Assembly: GCA_022484685.1 (NCBI GenBank)
Contig: JAKVKY010000010.1
Location: forward strand, 1 to 50,780
Reading direction: 5' to 3'
Length of the DNA: 50,780 nucleotides
DNA from: Acidaminococcaceae bacterium
GTDB taxonomy: Bacteria; Bacillota; Negativicutes; Acidaminococcales; Acidaminococcaceae
Made by a program: the position numbers and the translations under genes. Numbering within the stretch: position 1 is the stretch's first letter; every line of letters begins with the position of its first letter. Under the pieces are notes generated by a model. The model was not told where the DNA came from. It ran no database searches and worked only from the letters and a program-made list of their open reading frames with translations. Below, in pieces: positions 6,811 through 15,477 of this stretch.

Positions 6811-7026
6811 ATGCAAACTACGGAAGCAGAGTTAGTGTTTAAAAATGCAGACGGCCGCAAGAAGACCTTTAACATCGTGGACCCCAAGGAAGGTCTGACC
6901 AAGGCCGCAGCCGAAAAGGCCGGCGCCGAGATCATTGGCGCCAACATTTTTAACGTGGGCGGCGCGGACTTAAAGTCCCTGTACACCAGCCGTCTGCGCA
7001 CCACGACCCTGGTCAACCTGGCGTAA
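6811..7026 (+). CDS. DUF2922 family protein
   Basis: A 71-residue protein matching DUF2922: an N-terminal strand (ELVFKNADGRKKTFNI), then VDPKEGLTKA and a helix ending in a C-terminal strand. DUF2922 and DUF1659 proteins are similar in size and may be structurally related, though this is inference. ATG 6811 is 8 bases after AAAGGAGG (6795-6802). The function is unknown. It belongs to the amidase operon, 43 bases after DUF1659 and 11 bases before YvrJ. Confidence 0.82.
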   Translation: MQTTEAELVFKNADGRKKTFNIVDPKEGLTKAAAEKAGAEIIGANIFNVGGADLKSLYTSRLRTTTLVNLA

Positions 7027-7037
7027 GCAGGTGGACC

Positions 7038-7190
7038 ATGGAGATCAAAGATATCATCGGCTACACCACGGAGTATGGGTTCCCCATGCTGCTGAGCTGG
7101 TACCTTTTGGTGCGGATTGAGGGCAAGCTGGCCAAGCTGACCGACGTGATCGGACTTTTGTCTGAGCGCGTGGCGGGCATGCAGGCCTAA
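7038..7190 (+). CDS. YvrJ family small membrane protein
   Basis: This 50-residue protein has one predicted membrane segment (YGFPMLLSWYLLVRIE, about 13-28) followed by an amphipathic, charged helix (KLAKLTDVIGLLSERVAG). That is the YvrJ pattern. The size and layout also recall BhlA/UviB holin-like proteins, so together with the amidase it could form a lysis or export pair; this is inference. In Bacillus subtilis yvrJ lies beside the SigO/RsoA sigma genes, and here a sigma-like gene is divergent. It starts 11 bases after DUF2922 and is followed by a strong terminator. Confidence 0.8.
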   Translation: MEIKDIIGYTTEYGFPMLLSWYLLVRIEGKLAKLTDVIGLLSERVAGMQA

Positions 7191-7210
7191 ATTTAAAGCA
7201 ATAACGACGA

Positions 7211-7250
7211 ACGGCGTCTTGTACTTTTTACAAGTACAGGGCGCCGTTTT
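7211..7250 (+). terminator. Intrinsic terminator of the amidase-YvrJ operon
   Basis: ACGGCGTCTTGTACTT pairs with AAGTACAGGGCGCCGT with a few mismatches, followed by TTTTAATTTATTTT. The base of the stem resembles that of the terminator after the autotransporter gene. Confidence 0.85.
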
Positions 7251-7259
7251 AATTTATTT

Positions 7260-7754
7260 TCACCTATGTAGTTTAAAATAAGGCAGCGCAATCTCAGGGA
7301 AAAGCGCGTAACTTAAGACATCCTCCGTGCTGGCGTGAGGGTAACCGGCCTGGCTGCCACGGCCCGCTTGACGGTCAAAAAATAGTCGGAGAGCGGGTGC
7401 AGTTTTTTCAGGTCCAGGCCCGTATCCCGGGGCTGGCCTTCCAGCAATGGCCACCATGCTTTCGGTGCAGGGCTGGCTGTAGCCTAAAATATTCTGGCCC
7501 CGCAGCAGCATCTGCAGCTTGGTCTTGCGCACATGCTTACGGATTGTGCGCAGGCGTTCCCAGGGATCTTCGTCCAGATAGCGCAGGCAGGTGTCGAAGG
7601 TGGCGCCGCCCCAGGCTTCCAGGGCGTAATAACCAACATCGTCCAGTTGTTCCAGGGCAGGAACCATGTCGCTGGTGCGCATGCGGGTGGCTTCTAAGGA
7701 TTGATGGCCGTCGCGGAGCACGGTTTCCACGATCTTTACGGGTGTGGTTTTCAT
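7260..7754 (-). pseudogene. Remnant of an oxaloacetate decarboxylase/pyruvate carboxylase subunit gene
   Basis: The first 93 residues are a good match to the start of the carboxyltransferase (HMGL-like) domain of OadA/Pyc[57 protein letters not shown]. It then jumps from QNILGY to [12 protein letters not shown], a segment normally some 170 residues further on. A frameshift follows: another frame carries [13 protein letters not shown] and LSDYF, the expected continuation. Finally [19 protein letters not shown], from still further downstream, closes the frame. The family is normally about 450-600 residues, so at least one large deletion and two frame changes have destroyed the gene. The biotin and decarboxylase parts are missing. 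A good ribosome binding site (GGAGG) remains, so decay may be recent. Confidence 0.85.
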
Positions 7755-7966
7755 GGTGGGTGCCTCCTGTGTTCTTTAAAAATTGTATTATGTATACTGT
7801 ATACAAAGATTATACCATAAAAAAGACATTTGGTGAAGTCACCGGGTTTGTGTAACATTTATTACAAACGAAAAAACGCAAAAATAAGTTATGTTAAATT
7901 TTTTACCACTTTTGTCAAAAAACGACCACTTGTGCAAAAGTGTGTGTCACGCGTGGGAAAAAGAGT

Positions 7967-7972
7967 TATAAT
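7967..7972 (+). promoter_or_regulatory. Putative -10 box of the autotransporter gene
   Basis: A consensus TATAAT lies about 45 bases before the GTG start. The -35 region 17 bases upstream (GTGTCA at 7944-7949) is weak. The leader between is AT-rich with no clear hairpin. The whole gap from 7755 to 8018 otherwise holds only AT-rich intergenic sequence. Confidence 0.45.
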
Positions 7973-8018
7973 AATCTACAAAAGTATGCAGACATACAAT
8001 AAGCTGGAGGCGATCTTT

Positions 8019-11000
8019 GTGAATAAGTCTAAAGCCAGAAAGCAACTGGAAAAACAATTAGCCATCGGCATGGCGCTAGTGAACGGCGCCAATACCTTTG
8101 CGCCCATGGCGCTTTTATATGCCCGTCCGGACCAGGTGCTGGGACGGCAGCAGTCTTTGCCCGACTGGCAGCAGCCCGTGGCGGCCCGTGTCAGCGCCAG
8201 TGCAGATCGCAAACCCTATTCGGCTACCAACTTGCAAAGCCTGGCCTATGCGGCCATGAGCGCGGCTGATGCGGTCGTGTTCGGTACGGCGGAAGCAGCA
8301 TCCACATATATAGTAGTGGCGGGGCAGACCACCACGGTGACTACGCTGAATGCAGATGATAGCATGGATATTTCCGGTGAGTCCGGCAACCCTGCCATCG
8401 GCAGCGTTGTCATCGCGAACGGCAAGCAGAATGTTGGCGAATATGGAGTTGGCACTGTTATCACCATGAGCGCCGGCGATCAGGATGTTTACAACGGCGG
8501 CACCGGCACGGTTACCACCATGAGCGCCGGCTGGCAGAATGTTCACGGCGGCGGCAGTGGCACGGTTACCACTATGAGCAGTGGCGTGCAGGATGTTTAC
8601 GTCGGCGGGAACGGCACGGTTACCACTATGAGCGCCGGCGAGCAGTATGTTAATAGCGGCGGCAGCGGCACGATTAGCACTATGAGCGTCGGCCAGCAGG
8701 TAGTTTTTGGAACCGGCACGGTCAATACCATGAACGGCGGCGCGCAGTATGTTTCCAACGGCGGCAAGGGCACGGTTATCACCATGAGCGCCGGCGATCA
8801 GGTAGTTTTTCTGGGCGGAAACGGCACGGTCACCACCATGAGCAGCGGCGTGCAGGATGTTTCCAGCGGCGGCAACGGCACTGTTAGCACCATGAACGCA
8901 GGCACGCAGAGTGTTTACAACGGCGGTGTCGGCACGGTCAATACCATGAACGGCGGCCAGCAGGATGTTTATGGTAACGGCACGGTCGTCACCATGAACG
9001 GTGGCTATCAGATTGTTTACAACGGTAACGGCACGGTTACCACTATGAACGGCGGCGAGCAGGATGTTAATGACGGCGGCGTCGGCACGGTTACCACCCT
9101 GAACAGAGGTTTTCAGGTAGTTAACGCCGGCGGCAACGGCACGGTTACCACCATGAGAGGCGGCGAGCAGGGTGTTGGCAACGGCGGCGTCGGCACGGTT
9201 ACCACCATGAGCTCCGGCATCCAGGTAGTTTACAACGGCGGCAGCGGCACAGTTACCACCATGGACAGCGGCTGGCAGACTGTTTATGGCAAGGGCACGG
9301 TCGTCACCATGAGCGACGGCACGCAGGATGTTTATGGTAACGGCACGGTCGACACCATGAGCGGCGGCAAACAGGATGTTGAATTCGGTTGCAACGGCAC
9401 GGTTACCACCATGAGCGGCGGCAAACAGGATGTTGAAGACGGCGGCAAGGGCACGGTTACCACCATGAGCGGCGGCGAGCAGATTGTTAAGAACGGCGGC
9501 AGCGGCACGGTCGTCACCATGAGCGGCGGCTCGCAGTATATTTCTGCTGGCGCTACCGGCACTATCACAGCCCTGAGCGGCGGCGAGCAGTATGTTCAGG
9601 GAACAGCTAAGAATACTACGGTCTCCGGTGGTACACAAATATTAGTTAGTGCTCATGCAACCGTGGCAGGCAACGTGCTGGCCGGCGGCACCCAAATTAT
9701 CGAGAATGGCGCCAGCCTGACGGCTGATTCCAGCGGCGCGGCTCTTACTACCCAGGCGGCGGTGCTGAGTAATGGTACCCAGATTATCTCCGGTACCAGC
9801 GATGCCAGCGCTACCGTAATTGCGGTTGCCAACGGCTTTATTCTCAGCGGCACTGGTACTACAAGCGGCGTACAGATTGTTAGCGAAGGCGGCACGGCTG
9901 TGGGCACGGAGATTGATGCCGGCGGCACTCAGCAGGTAATGAACAACGGCGCCGCAGACAGTACGACCTTGAAGAAAGACGGCGTGCTGAATCTGTACCA
10001 GGGTTACAAATTAACGAACTTTAACGGTGGTACAGGCAGCGCTACTTTAGGCAGCTCTTTAAACGGCGGCACGGAAATCTTGAACGCCGGTCTGAGCGTT
10101 GCCGATACTACCATCGACAACGGCGGCATCGTCCTCCGGGGCGATTCTGACTCAGCGGCTACGGCTACCAGTGTTACACTGAGCGGCAACACCGCATCTG
10201 GCAGCAGCGGTACCCTGATTATCAGTGCTTACGGCGTGGCCAGCGGTACGATTATTAATGCCGGCGGCACCGAAATCGTCAGCAGCGGTGGTAAGGAGCA
10301 GGGCGCGGTTCTTAATAACGATGGCCTGCAGGTAATTTCCGGCGGCGGCAGTGGTCTCATTACTACCATATCCGGTGGCCTGCAGGATATTGAAGCCGAC
10401 GGTTACGGCAGCGCCGGTACTGTTGCAGTAAGCGGTACCCAGAATATTGCCGCCGGCGGCACCGGCGACATTGGTATCATGGACGGCGGTACCAGCTTTG
10501 TTTATGGCACGGGTACGATCGCTAAGATGCTAAACGGCCTGCAGGCAGCAGATCAAAGTGGTGCAGTAGCCAGCATCACTAACATGGAAGGCGGTACCCA
10601 GCGGGCAGCAGACGGTACGGTTATCATTAGCACCATGAGCGACGGTCAGCAGATTATTTCTGCTGGCGGTAGCGGCACCATTACCACCATGGCTAGCGGC
10701 ATGCAGTATGTTTATACCAGCGGCGTGGGCACGGTTACCACTATGGACAGCGGCAGCCAGTATGTTTATACCGGCGGCGTGGGCACCGTTACCACCATGA
10801 GCGGCGGCATGCAGCATATTGACGACGGCGGCGTGGGCACGGTTACCACCATGGACAGCGGCACGCAGCATATTGACGCAGGCGGCACCGGTAGCGTTAC
10901 CACCATGAACAATGGCGAGCAGGATGTTCATGGCATCGGCACAATCGGTACGATGAACGATGGTGTACAGGATGTTGTTAACGGTGGCAACGGCACGATT

Positions 11001-14000
11001 GGCACCATGAACAGCGGCGATCAGACTGTTGAACAATCTGGCACCGGTAGCGTTACCACCATGAACAAGGGCGTGCAGTATGTTTATGGTAATGGCACTG
11101 TTACCACCATGAATAGCGGCAAGCAGTTTATTCTGGCTGGCGGCAGTGGCACGGTCAATACCATGAGCGGCGGCTTGCAGTCTGTTTACGCTGGCGGCAG
11201 CGGCACGGTTACTACCATGAGCGGTGGCAAGCAGACTGTTGAACAATCTGGCACCGGTATCGTTACCACCATGAGCGGCGGCCAGCAGGTAGTTTCCAAC
11301 GGCGGCAGCGGCACTGTTACCACCATGAAGGGCGGCTGGCAGTCTATTTTGGCTGGCGGCACCGGCACGGTCAGCGCCTTAAACAGCGGCGCCCAGGATG
11401 TTTATGGAACTGCTGTTTCCACTACGGTGAACAACGGCGGTACTCAGCTTTTGCAAATGACCGGTACCCTGTCCAAAAACGTTTTAGCCGGCGGTACCCA
11501 GATTATCCGGGGCAGCCTGACGGCGGATGACAGCGGCGCCACTACGCTTACTACCCAGGCGGCGGTGATCAGTAACGGTACCCAGATTATTGCCGGTACC
11601 AGCGATGCCAGCGCTACCGTAATTGCGGTTGCCAACGGCTTTATTCTCAGCGGCACTGGTACTACAAGCGGCGTACAGATTGTCAGCGCTGACGGTTTGG
11701 CCCATGAAACTACAATCGCTTCCGGCGGCACGCAGGACGTAGAGAGCGGCGGCGTGGCCAGCGCTACCAGCATTTATTTAGGCGGTACCCAGATTATCAA
11801 CAGCGGCGGCAGCGTCGTAGGGACTGAGGCCACCGGCGGCACGCAAGTTGTCAAGAGCGGCGCCACCGGTACCATTACGTCCGGACGGAATGTTATCCAG
11901 GAGATTAGCGGCGGCAGCGGCAGCATCGGTACTTTGGACGGAGGCGGTCAGTATATCTCTGCCGGTACCGGCAGTATTGGCACCATGATTTCCGGTACGC
12001 AAGATATCAGCAGCGGCGCCAGCGGCAGTATCGGTATCATGTCGGCCGGTTTGCAAAACGGGAAAGGTACGGGCAGTATCGGCACCATGTTAGGCGGTAC
12101 CCAGGTAGCGAGTGCCGGGGTTGGTATAGATACCATGAGCGGCGGCTTGCAGGATGTCTATGCCAGCGGCAGTATTGGCACCATGGCGGGCGGTTCACAA
12201 TTTATATTTATGGGCGGCACCGGCAGTGTTACCACCCTGAACGGCGGCAGCCAGATTGTGAATAACGGCGGCGTGGGCAGCGTCACCACCATGAACGGCG
12301 GCAGCCAGATTGTGAATAACGGCGGCGTGGGCAGCGTCACCACCATGGACGGCGGTACCCAGAACGTGAATAACGGCGGCAGCGGCCTGGCGACCAGCAT
12401 AACCTTGGGCGGCGAGCAAAACATCAGCGGCGGCGGTTACGGCAGCGTGGCAACCATAGACTATGGCTTCCAAAACATCAGCAGCGGCGGCACGGGCAGC
12501 GCGGGGACTATTGGCGCCGGCCTGACTGGGGATAGCACAGGTTTACAGGTACTGAATGGTGTGCAAGTAATTTCCAGCGGCGGTACGGGTACGGTGACTA
12601 ACCTGATTGCCTCTGCGGTCACGGATTATGACGGTACTGTGGAAACCATGCATGGCATGCAGATTATTGAAAGCGGCGTGGGCAACGTTACCACTCTGAA
12701 CGGCGGCGAACAGCTGGTTAGCGGCGGCACGGGCACGGTTGCTGTCCTGAGTGACGGCTGGCAGCTTGTTAACAGCGGCACCGGCAGTGTTGCCACCATG
12801 AGCGGCGGTACCCAGCTGGTTTCCAGCGGCATGGGCAGCGTGGATGTCATGACGGGCGGCGCCCAGATGGTTCACAGCGGCGGTACCGGTACGATCACTA
12901 CCATGAATGGCGGCGTGCAGCAGGCAGGCGAGGTTGATCTTTATGGCACTCAATTTGCCGGCGGCGTGGTCAGCATCACCACCATGAATGACGGCGCCCA
13001 GATCCTTTCCAGCGGCGGCACCGGCACCATCGGCGCCATGAATAGCGGCAGCCAGGATATTAACAGCGGCGCTGTGGGCACGGTGACTAATCTTATGGGC
13101 GGCACCCAGAATGTCTTTGAAGGCGGCCTGGCGCAATCTACCACCCTGAACGGCGGCCTGCAAAATGTGACCAGCGGCGGCAGCGCAGTGGGAACCACCA
13201 TTAACAGCGGCACCCAGCTGCTGCAGGAAGGTTCGTACTCGGATAACACTACCTTAAACGAAGAAGGCACCATTCAGCTGGATGTGAATACCAGTTCCAC
13301 GGTGACTGTTTCTGTGGGCACCATCAACGCCCATGACGGCAATATCGTGCTGGGCACCGGGGACGGGGAAACTGCCAGCAAGGTGGGCAACGTGCTCAAC
13401 ATCGCCCAGCTCAACGGCAGCGCCAACTTTACGGTGAACACGGATATCGCTAGCGGCAACAGCGATAAGATTAATATCGCCAGCGCCACCAACAGCACCC
13501 AAAACACCCTGGACATTAACTACGATCCTATCTACGACGCCAGCGGCAAGAACGCGGCGCAGAATACCAATATCAAGGTAATCTCCGCACCGGCGGCTGT
13601 GAAGTTCTTCGCCGTGACCACGGAACAGGGCGGCATCAGCTTTACGCCGGGCCTGACCCAGAATGCGGATGGCACCTGGAGCATCACCGGCATCTCTGCG
13701 GTGAAAGGCGCGTCGCAGAATACTTTGACGGCGGCGGCTTCCTACCAGGTGATCAACGAAGCCTGGTTCGATACGGTGAACAGCCTCAGCAAACGCTTGG
13801 GCGATTTGCGTCAGTCCCAGGTCTGCCTGGCGGAAGGACAAACTGGTAAGACTTACCTGCCTTCCGGCGTCAAACCGGACGCTACTGCGGACGATGGCAT
13901 CTGGGCCCGCTACCAGCGCAGCACCACCCGGGCCGGACGGGGCAATAAGGCGGAACTGAACGCCAACCTGATGCAGGTAGGTTACGATAAAGCTTTCGCC

Positions 14001-14663
14001 CGCAAAGACGGCACGGCCTATGTAGGTATCGCCGTGGACCATTTGAGCGGCGGCAGCGAATACGAGACCGGCAGCGGTACAGCCAGCGGCACCAGCGTGG
14101 CGCTCTACAACACCTGGCTGGGGAACAAGGGTCATTATTACGATGTGATCCTGCGCCAGGGTCATTTTAGCGACGATTACCACCTGACGGATCTGGCCGG
14201 TACTTTTAGCAGCGCCGATTACGGCGTCAATGCCACTACCCTGTCCGGGGAATACGGCTGGCGTAAAAATTACGCCGGCGGCCGTTACCTGGAACCGCAG
14301 GCGGAGATTATCTATGGCCATCTGACCGGCACGGATTATCATACCAGCACGGGCTGGCCGGTCCATGTGGACGGGGTCAACCACTTTATTACCCGTGTAG
14401 GCGTGGCCCTGGGCCAAAGCACCAACCGCGGCAGCTATTACTTTAAGACCAGCTACTACCATGACTTTGGCGGGGCCGCAGGCAGCGTCACCTTTGGCGA
14501 CTACAACTACAGCCGCACCGCTTTGCGGGATTGGGCGGAGCTGACCTTAGGCGGCGATGTGAAGCTGGCGAAGAACACCCAGGTGTACGGCGAGCTGACC
14601 AAGTATCTGGGCGACCTGACGAATAACCTGAATGTGAATGTGGGGGTACGGTTTAGCTTCTGA
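8019..14663 (+). CDS. Giant AIDA-like autotransporter adhesin (type Va secretion)
   Basis: A 2,214-residue surface protein. Residues 1-45 carry a basic start and a hydrophobic stretch (LAIGMALVNGANTFAPMALL) acting as export signal. The passenger (about 145-1735) is dominated by over 60 copies of an 18-residue unit, consensus GTVTTMSGGxQxVxxGGx. This is the strand-loop-strand repeat of AIDA-type adhesins, which forms a beta-helix and is a heptosylation target in known members. A linker follows, with a helix (YQVINEAWFDTVNSLSKRLG) likely to fill the barrel pore. The last 260 or so residues form the outer-membrane beta-barrel, ending VGVRFSF with the terminal Phe needed for Bam recognition. The start is GTG 8019, eight bases after GGAGG; an upstream frame continues but has no ribosome binding site. 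It proves an outer membrane. No heptosyltransferase is nearby. A lone Cys in one repeat (FGCN) is unusual. Adhesion or aggregation is the likely role. Confidence 0.92.
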   Translation: MNKSKARKQLEKQLAIGMALVNGANTFAPMALLYARPDQVLGRQQSLPDWQQPVAARVSASADRKPYSATNLQSLAYAAMSAADAVVFGTAEAASTYIVVAGQTTTVTTLNADDSMDISGESGNPAIGSVVIANGKQNVGEYGVGTVITMSAGDQDVYNGGTGTVTTMSAGWQNVHGGGSGTVTTMSSGVQDVYVGGNGTVTTMSAGEQYVNSGGSGTISTMSVGQQVVFGTGTVNTMNGGAQYVSNGGKGTVITMSAGDQVVFLGGNGTVTTMSSGVQDVSSGGNGTVSTMNAGTQSVYNGGVGTVNTMNGGQQDVYGNGTVVTMNGGYQIVYNGNGTVTTMNGGEQDVNDGGVGTVTTLNRGFQVVNAGGNGTVTTMRGGEQGVGNGGVGTVTTMSSGIQVVYNGGSGTVTTMDSGWQTVYGKGTVVTMSDGTQDVYGNGTVDTMSGGKQDVEFGCNGTVTTMSGGKQDVEDGGKGTVTTMSGGEQIVKNGGSGTVVTMSGGSQYISAGATGTITALSGGEQYVQGTAKNTTVSGGTQILVSAHATVAGNVLAGGTQIIENGASLTADSSGAALTTQAAVLSNGTQIISGTSDASATVIAVANGFILSGTGTTSGVQIVSEGGTAVGTEIDAGGTQQVMNNGAADSTTLKKDGVLNLYQGYKLTNFNGGTGSATLGSSLNGGTEILNAGLSVADTTIDNGGIVLRGDSDSAATATSVTLSGNTASGSSGTLIISAYGVASGTIINAGGTEIVSSGGKEQGAVLNNDGLQVISGGGSGLITTISGGLQDIEADGYGSAGTVAVSGTQNIAAGGTGDIGIMDGGTSFVYGTGTIAKMLNGLQAADQSGAVASITNMEGGTQRAADGTVIISTMSDGQQIISAGGSGTITTMASGMQYVYTSGVGTVTTMDSGSQYVYTGGVGTVTTMSGGMQHIDDGGVGTVTTMDSGTQHIDAGGTGSVTTMNNGEQDVHGIGTIGTMNDGVQDVVNGGNGTIGTMNSGDQTVEQSGTGSVTTMNKGVQYVYGNGTVTTMNSGKQFILAGGSGTVNTMSGGLQSVYAGGSGTVTTMSGGKQTVEQSGTGIVTTMSGGQQVVSNGGSGTVTTMKGGWQSILAGGTGTVSALNSGAQDVYGTAVSTTVNNGGTQLLQMTGTLSKNVLAGGTQIIRGSLTADDSGATTLTTQAAVISNGTQIIAGTSDASATVIAVANGFILSGTGTTSGVQIVSADGLAHETTIASGGTQDVESGGVASATSIYLGGTQIINSGGSVVGTEATGGTQVVKSGATGTITSGRNVIQEISGGSGSIGTLDGGGQYISAGTGSIGTMISGTQDISSGASGSIGIMSAGLQNGKGTGSIGTMLGGTQVASAGVGIDTMSGGLQDVYASGSIGTMAGGSQFIFMGGTGSVTTLNGGSQIVNNGGVGSVTTMNGGSQIVNNGGVGSVTTMDGGTQNVNNGGSGLATSITLGGEQNISGGGYGSVATIDYGFQNISSGGTGSAGTIGAGLTGDSTGLQVLNGVQVISSGGTGTVTNLIASAVTDYDGTVETMHGMQIIESGVGNVTTLNGGEQLVSGGTGTVAVLSDGWQLVNSGTGSVATMSGGTQLVSSGMGSVDVMTGGAQMVHSGGTGTITTMNGGVQQAGEVDLYGTQFAGGVVSITTMNDGAQILSSGGTGTIGAMNSGSQDINSGAVGTVTNLMGGTQNVFEGGLAQSTTLNGGLQNVTSGGSAVGTTINSGTQLLQEGSYSDNTTLNEEGTIQLDVNTSSTVTVSVGTINAHDGNIVLGTGDGETASKVGNVLNIAQLNGSANFTVNTDIASGNSDKINIASATNSTQNTLDINYDPIYDASGKNAAQNTNIKVISAPAAVKFFAVTTEQGGISFTPGLTQNADGTWSITGISAVKGASQNTLTAAASYQVINEAWFDTVNSLSKRLGDLRQSQVCLAEGQTGKTYLPSGVKPDATADDGIWARYQRSTTRAGRGNKAELNANLMQVGYDKAFARKDGTAYVGIAVDHLSGGSEYETGSGTASGTSVALYNTWLGNKGHYYDVILRQGHFSDDYHLTDLAGTFSSADYGVNATTLSGEYGWRKNYAGGRYLEPQAEIIYGHLTGTDYHTSTGWPVHVDGVNHFITRVGVALGQSTNRGSYYFKTSYYHDFGGAAGSVTFGDYNYSRTALRDWAELTLGGDVKLAKNTQVYGELTKYLGDLTNNLNVNVGVRFSF
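9790..9880 (+). repeat. 91-bp exact duplicate, copy 1
   Basis: This stretch in the autotransporter gene recurs without a base change at 11593-11683, and the flanks (TLTTQAAVxSNGTQII upstream) are also shared with slight divergence. It marks a duplication of a whole passenger segment rather than of one 18-residue unit. Confidence 0.85.
11593..11683 (+). repeat. 91-bp exact duplicate, copy 2
   Basis: Second copy of the segment at 9790-9880, 1,803 bases downstream. Identity at third codon positions implies recent duplication or gene conversion within the gene. Confidence 0.85.
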
Positions 14664-14671
14664 AATAAAAT

Positions 14672-14717
14672 ACGGCGTTCTGCACCTCGTAAAAGTGCAG
14701 AACGCCGTTATTATTTT
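14672..14717 (+). terminator. Terminator of the autotransporter gene
   Basis: ACGGCGTTCTGCAC and GTGCAGAACGCCGT form a perfect 14-base-pair stem around CTCGTAAAA, followed by TATTATTTT. The A-rich flank on the other side may also let it act for hicB. Confidence 0.93.
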
Positions 14718-14729
14718 GTCAACCAAATC

Positions 14730-15233
14730 TTACTTTTTCTTTTTCGCCGTAACTTTCCGTGGCTTTACCTGATACAATGCCTGGGCTTCTTTAACAGTAT
14801 AATAACCGTCACTTGTAAAATGCGAATTTGTACTTTCATTGACACCCAGATAATTTTTTAGCGCCTCTTGCAGTACATGCGAACAATTGACATTCTCTTT
14901 TTCGGCCAACGTATTCAACCAACGGGGAATGGTCACCGTCTTGTTCATGGCTTTGTTTAACATTTTCTCCCGAAAAGGTGGCATCCAGGCGTCAATCATG
15001 GTCAACACCTGATGGGAAGTTAATTTAATCCGACCGGGATTAGTAGGTTCCGGGATGGACGCTCCGTCTTCTTCCATGCCGAAGAGATGGAGCTGCAAAG
15101 CTTCACGGGCATTTCTAAATGCTTCTTCCATATTATTAGCGCTAGGCAGGCAACCGGGAAGATCAGGAAAGAAGATGGAGATACCATCTTTTGCCGTTTC
15201 AAAAATCGCAGGGAACGTATAATTATCTTTCAT
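14730..15233 (-). CDS. hicB: HicB-type antitoxin
   Basis: This 167-residue protein has a HicB N-terminal fold (YTFPAIFETAKDGISIFFPD, then LPGCLPSANNMEEAFRNARE), the partly degraded RNase-H-like domain that covers HicA. A DNA-binding part follows (VTIPRWLNTLAEKENVNC, HVLQEALKNYLG), probably ribbon-helix-helix. A lysine-rich tail (PRKVTAKKKK) ends it. Its length is within the range for HicB proteins with an added DNA-binding domain. It lies 17 bases after hicA in the usual toxin-first order and should repress its own promoter together with HicA. Confidence 0.9.
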   Translation of the reverse strand: MKDNYTFPAIFETAKDGISIFFPDLPGCLPSANNMEEAFRNAREALQLHLFGMEEDGASIPEPTNPGRIKLTSHQVLTMIDAWMPPFREKMLNKAMNKTVTIPRWLNTLAEKENVNCSHVLQEALKNYLGVNESTNSHFTSDGYYTVKEAQALYQVKPRKVTAKKKK

Positions 15234-15250
15234 GACAGCGCCTCCAAATA

Positions 15251-15448
15251 TTATCTAAATTTAATACCGGCTTGTATTTCTATACGTTTTAGAGTACCGA
15301 GAGGAATATCCTTTTTAGGGTGGGTTATTGTAACGCGGCCTTTTTTGAAGGGATGTTTAAACTGATGATGGTCACCGACACAATTGACTTCGTACCAGCC
15401 GTCTGCTTTTAAGAATATGATAACCTCTCGCGACGAGTAACTTTTCAT
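15251..15448 (-). CDS. hicA: HicA mRNA interferase toxin
   Basis: HicA folds as a small double-stranded-RNA-binding-like domain and cleaves mRNA, slowing translation until HicB binds it. The 65-residue protein has the family pattern: MKSYSSREVIIFLKADGW, the catalytic histidine region VGDHHQFKHP, RVTITHPKKDIPLGTL and a closing helix. ATG 15448 has GGGGG seven bases upstream; ATG 15454 is in frame but too close to it. All expected residues are present, so the toxin is probably active. It is followed directly by hicB. Confidence 0.9.
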   Translation of the reverse strand: MKSYSSREVIIFLKADGWYEVNCVGDHHQFKHPFKKGRVTITHPKKDIPLGTLKRIEIQAGIKFR

Positions 15449-15477
15449 ATTCATCCCCCTTTATTAATTCTATTTTA

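Larger units (their letters stand above)
8448..13230 (+). repeat. Coding array of 54-bp (18-residue) repeats
   Basis: The autotransporter passenger is built of 54-base units with occasional 48-51-base short forms. Three dense blocks are seen (about 8448-9620, 10620-11400 and 11900-13230), separated by longer, less regular segments. Neighbouring units at about 12242-12350 are identical over a full period, showing recent local duplication. Confidence 0.85.

Noticed and set aside
5893-7190. Prophage remnant
   Set aside because: The amidase and YvrJ-like protein recall a lysis cassette, but there are no structural, integrase or packaging genes, and DUF1659/DUF2922/YvrJ form a known non-phage chromosomal association.
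8115-9638. Long open frame (over 500 codons) on the minus strand inside the autotransporter gene, and several similar ones to 14462
   Set aside because: They arise from the regular codon pattern of the 54-bp repeats read backwards; no ribosome sites, and low-complexity Ala/His/Gly products.
13254-14462. 402-codon minus-strand frame opposite the autotransporter barrel
   Set aside because: Antisense shadow; the plus strand carries a clear barrel domain with the terminal Phe.
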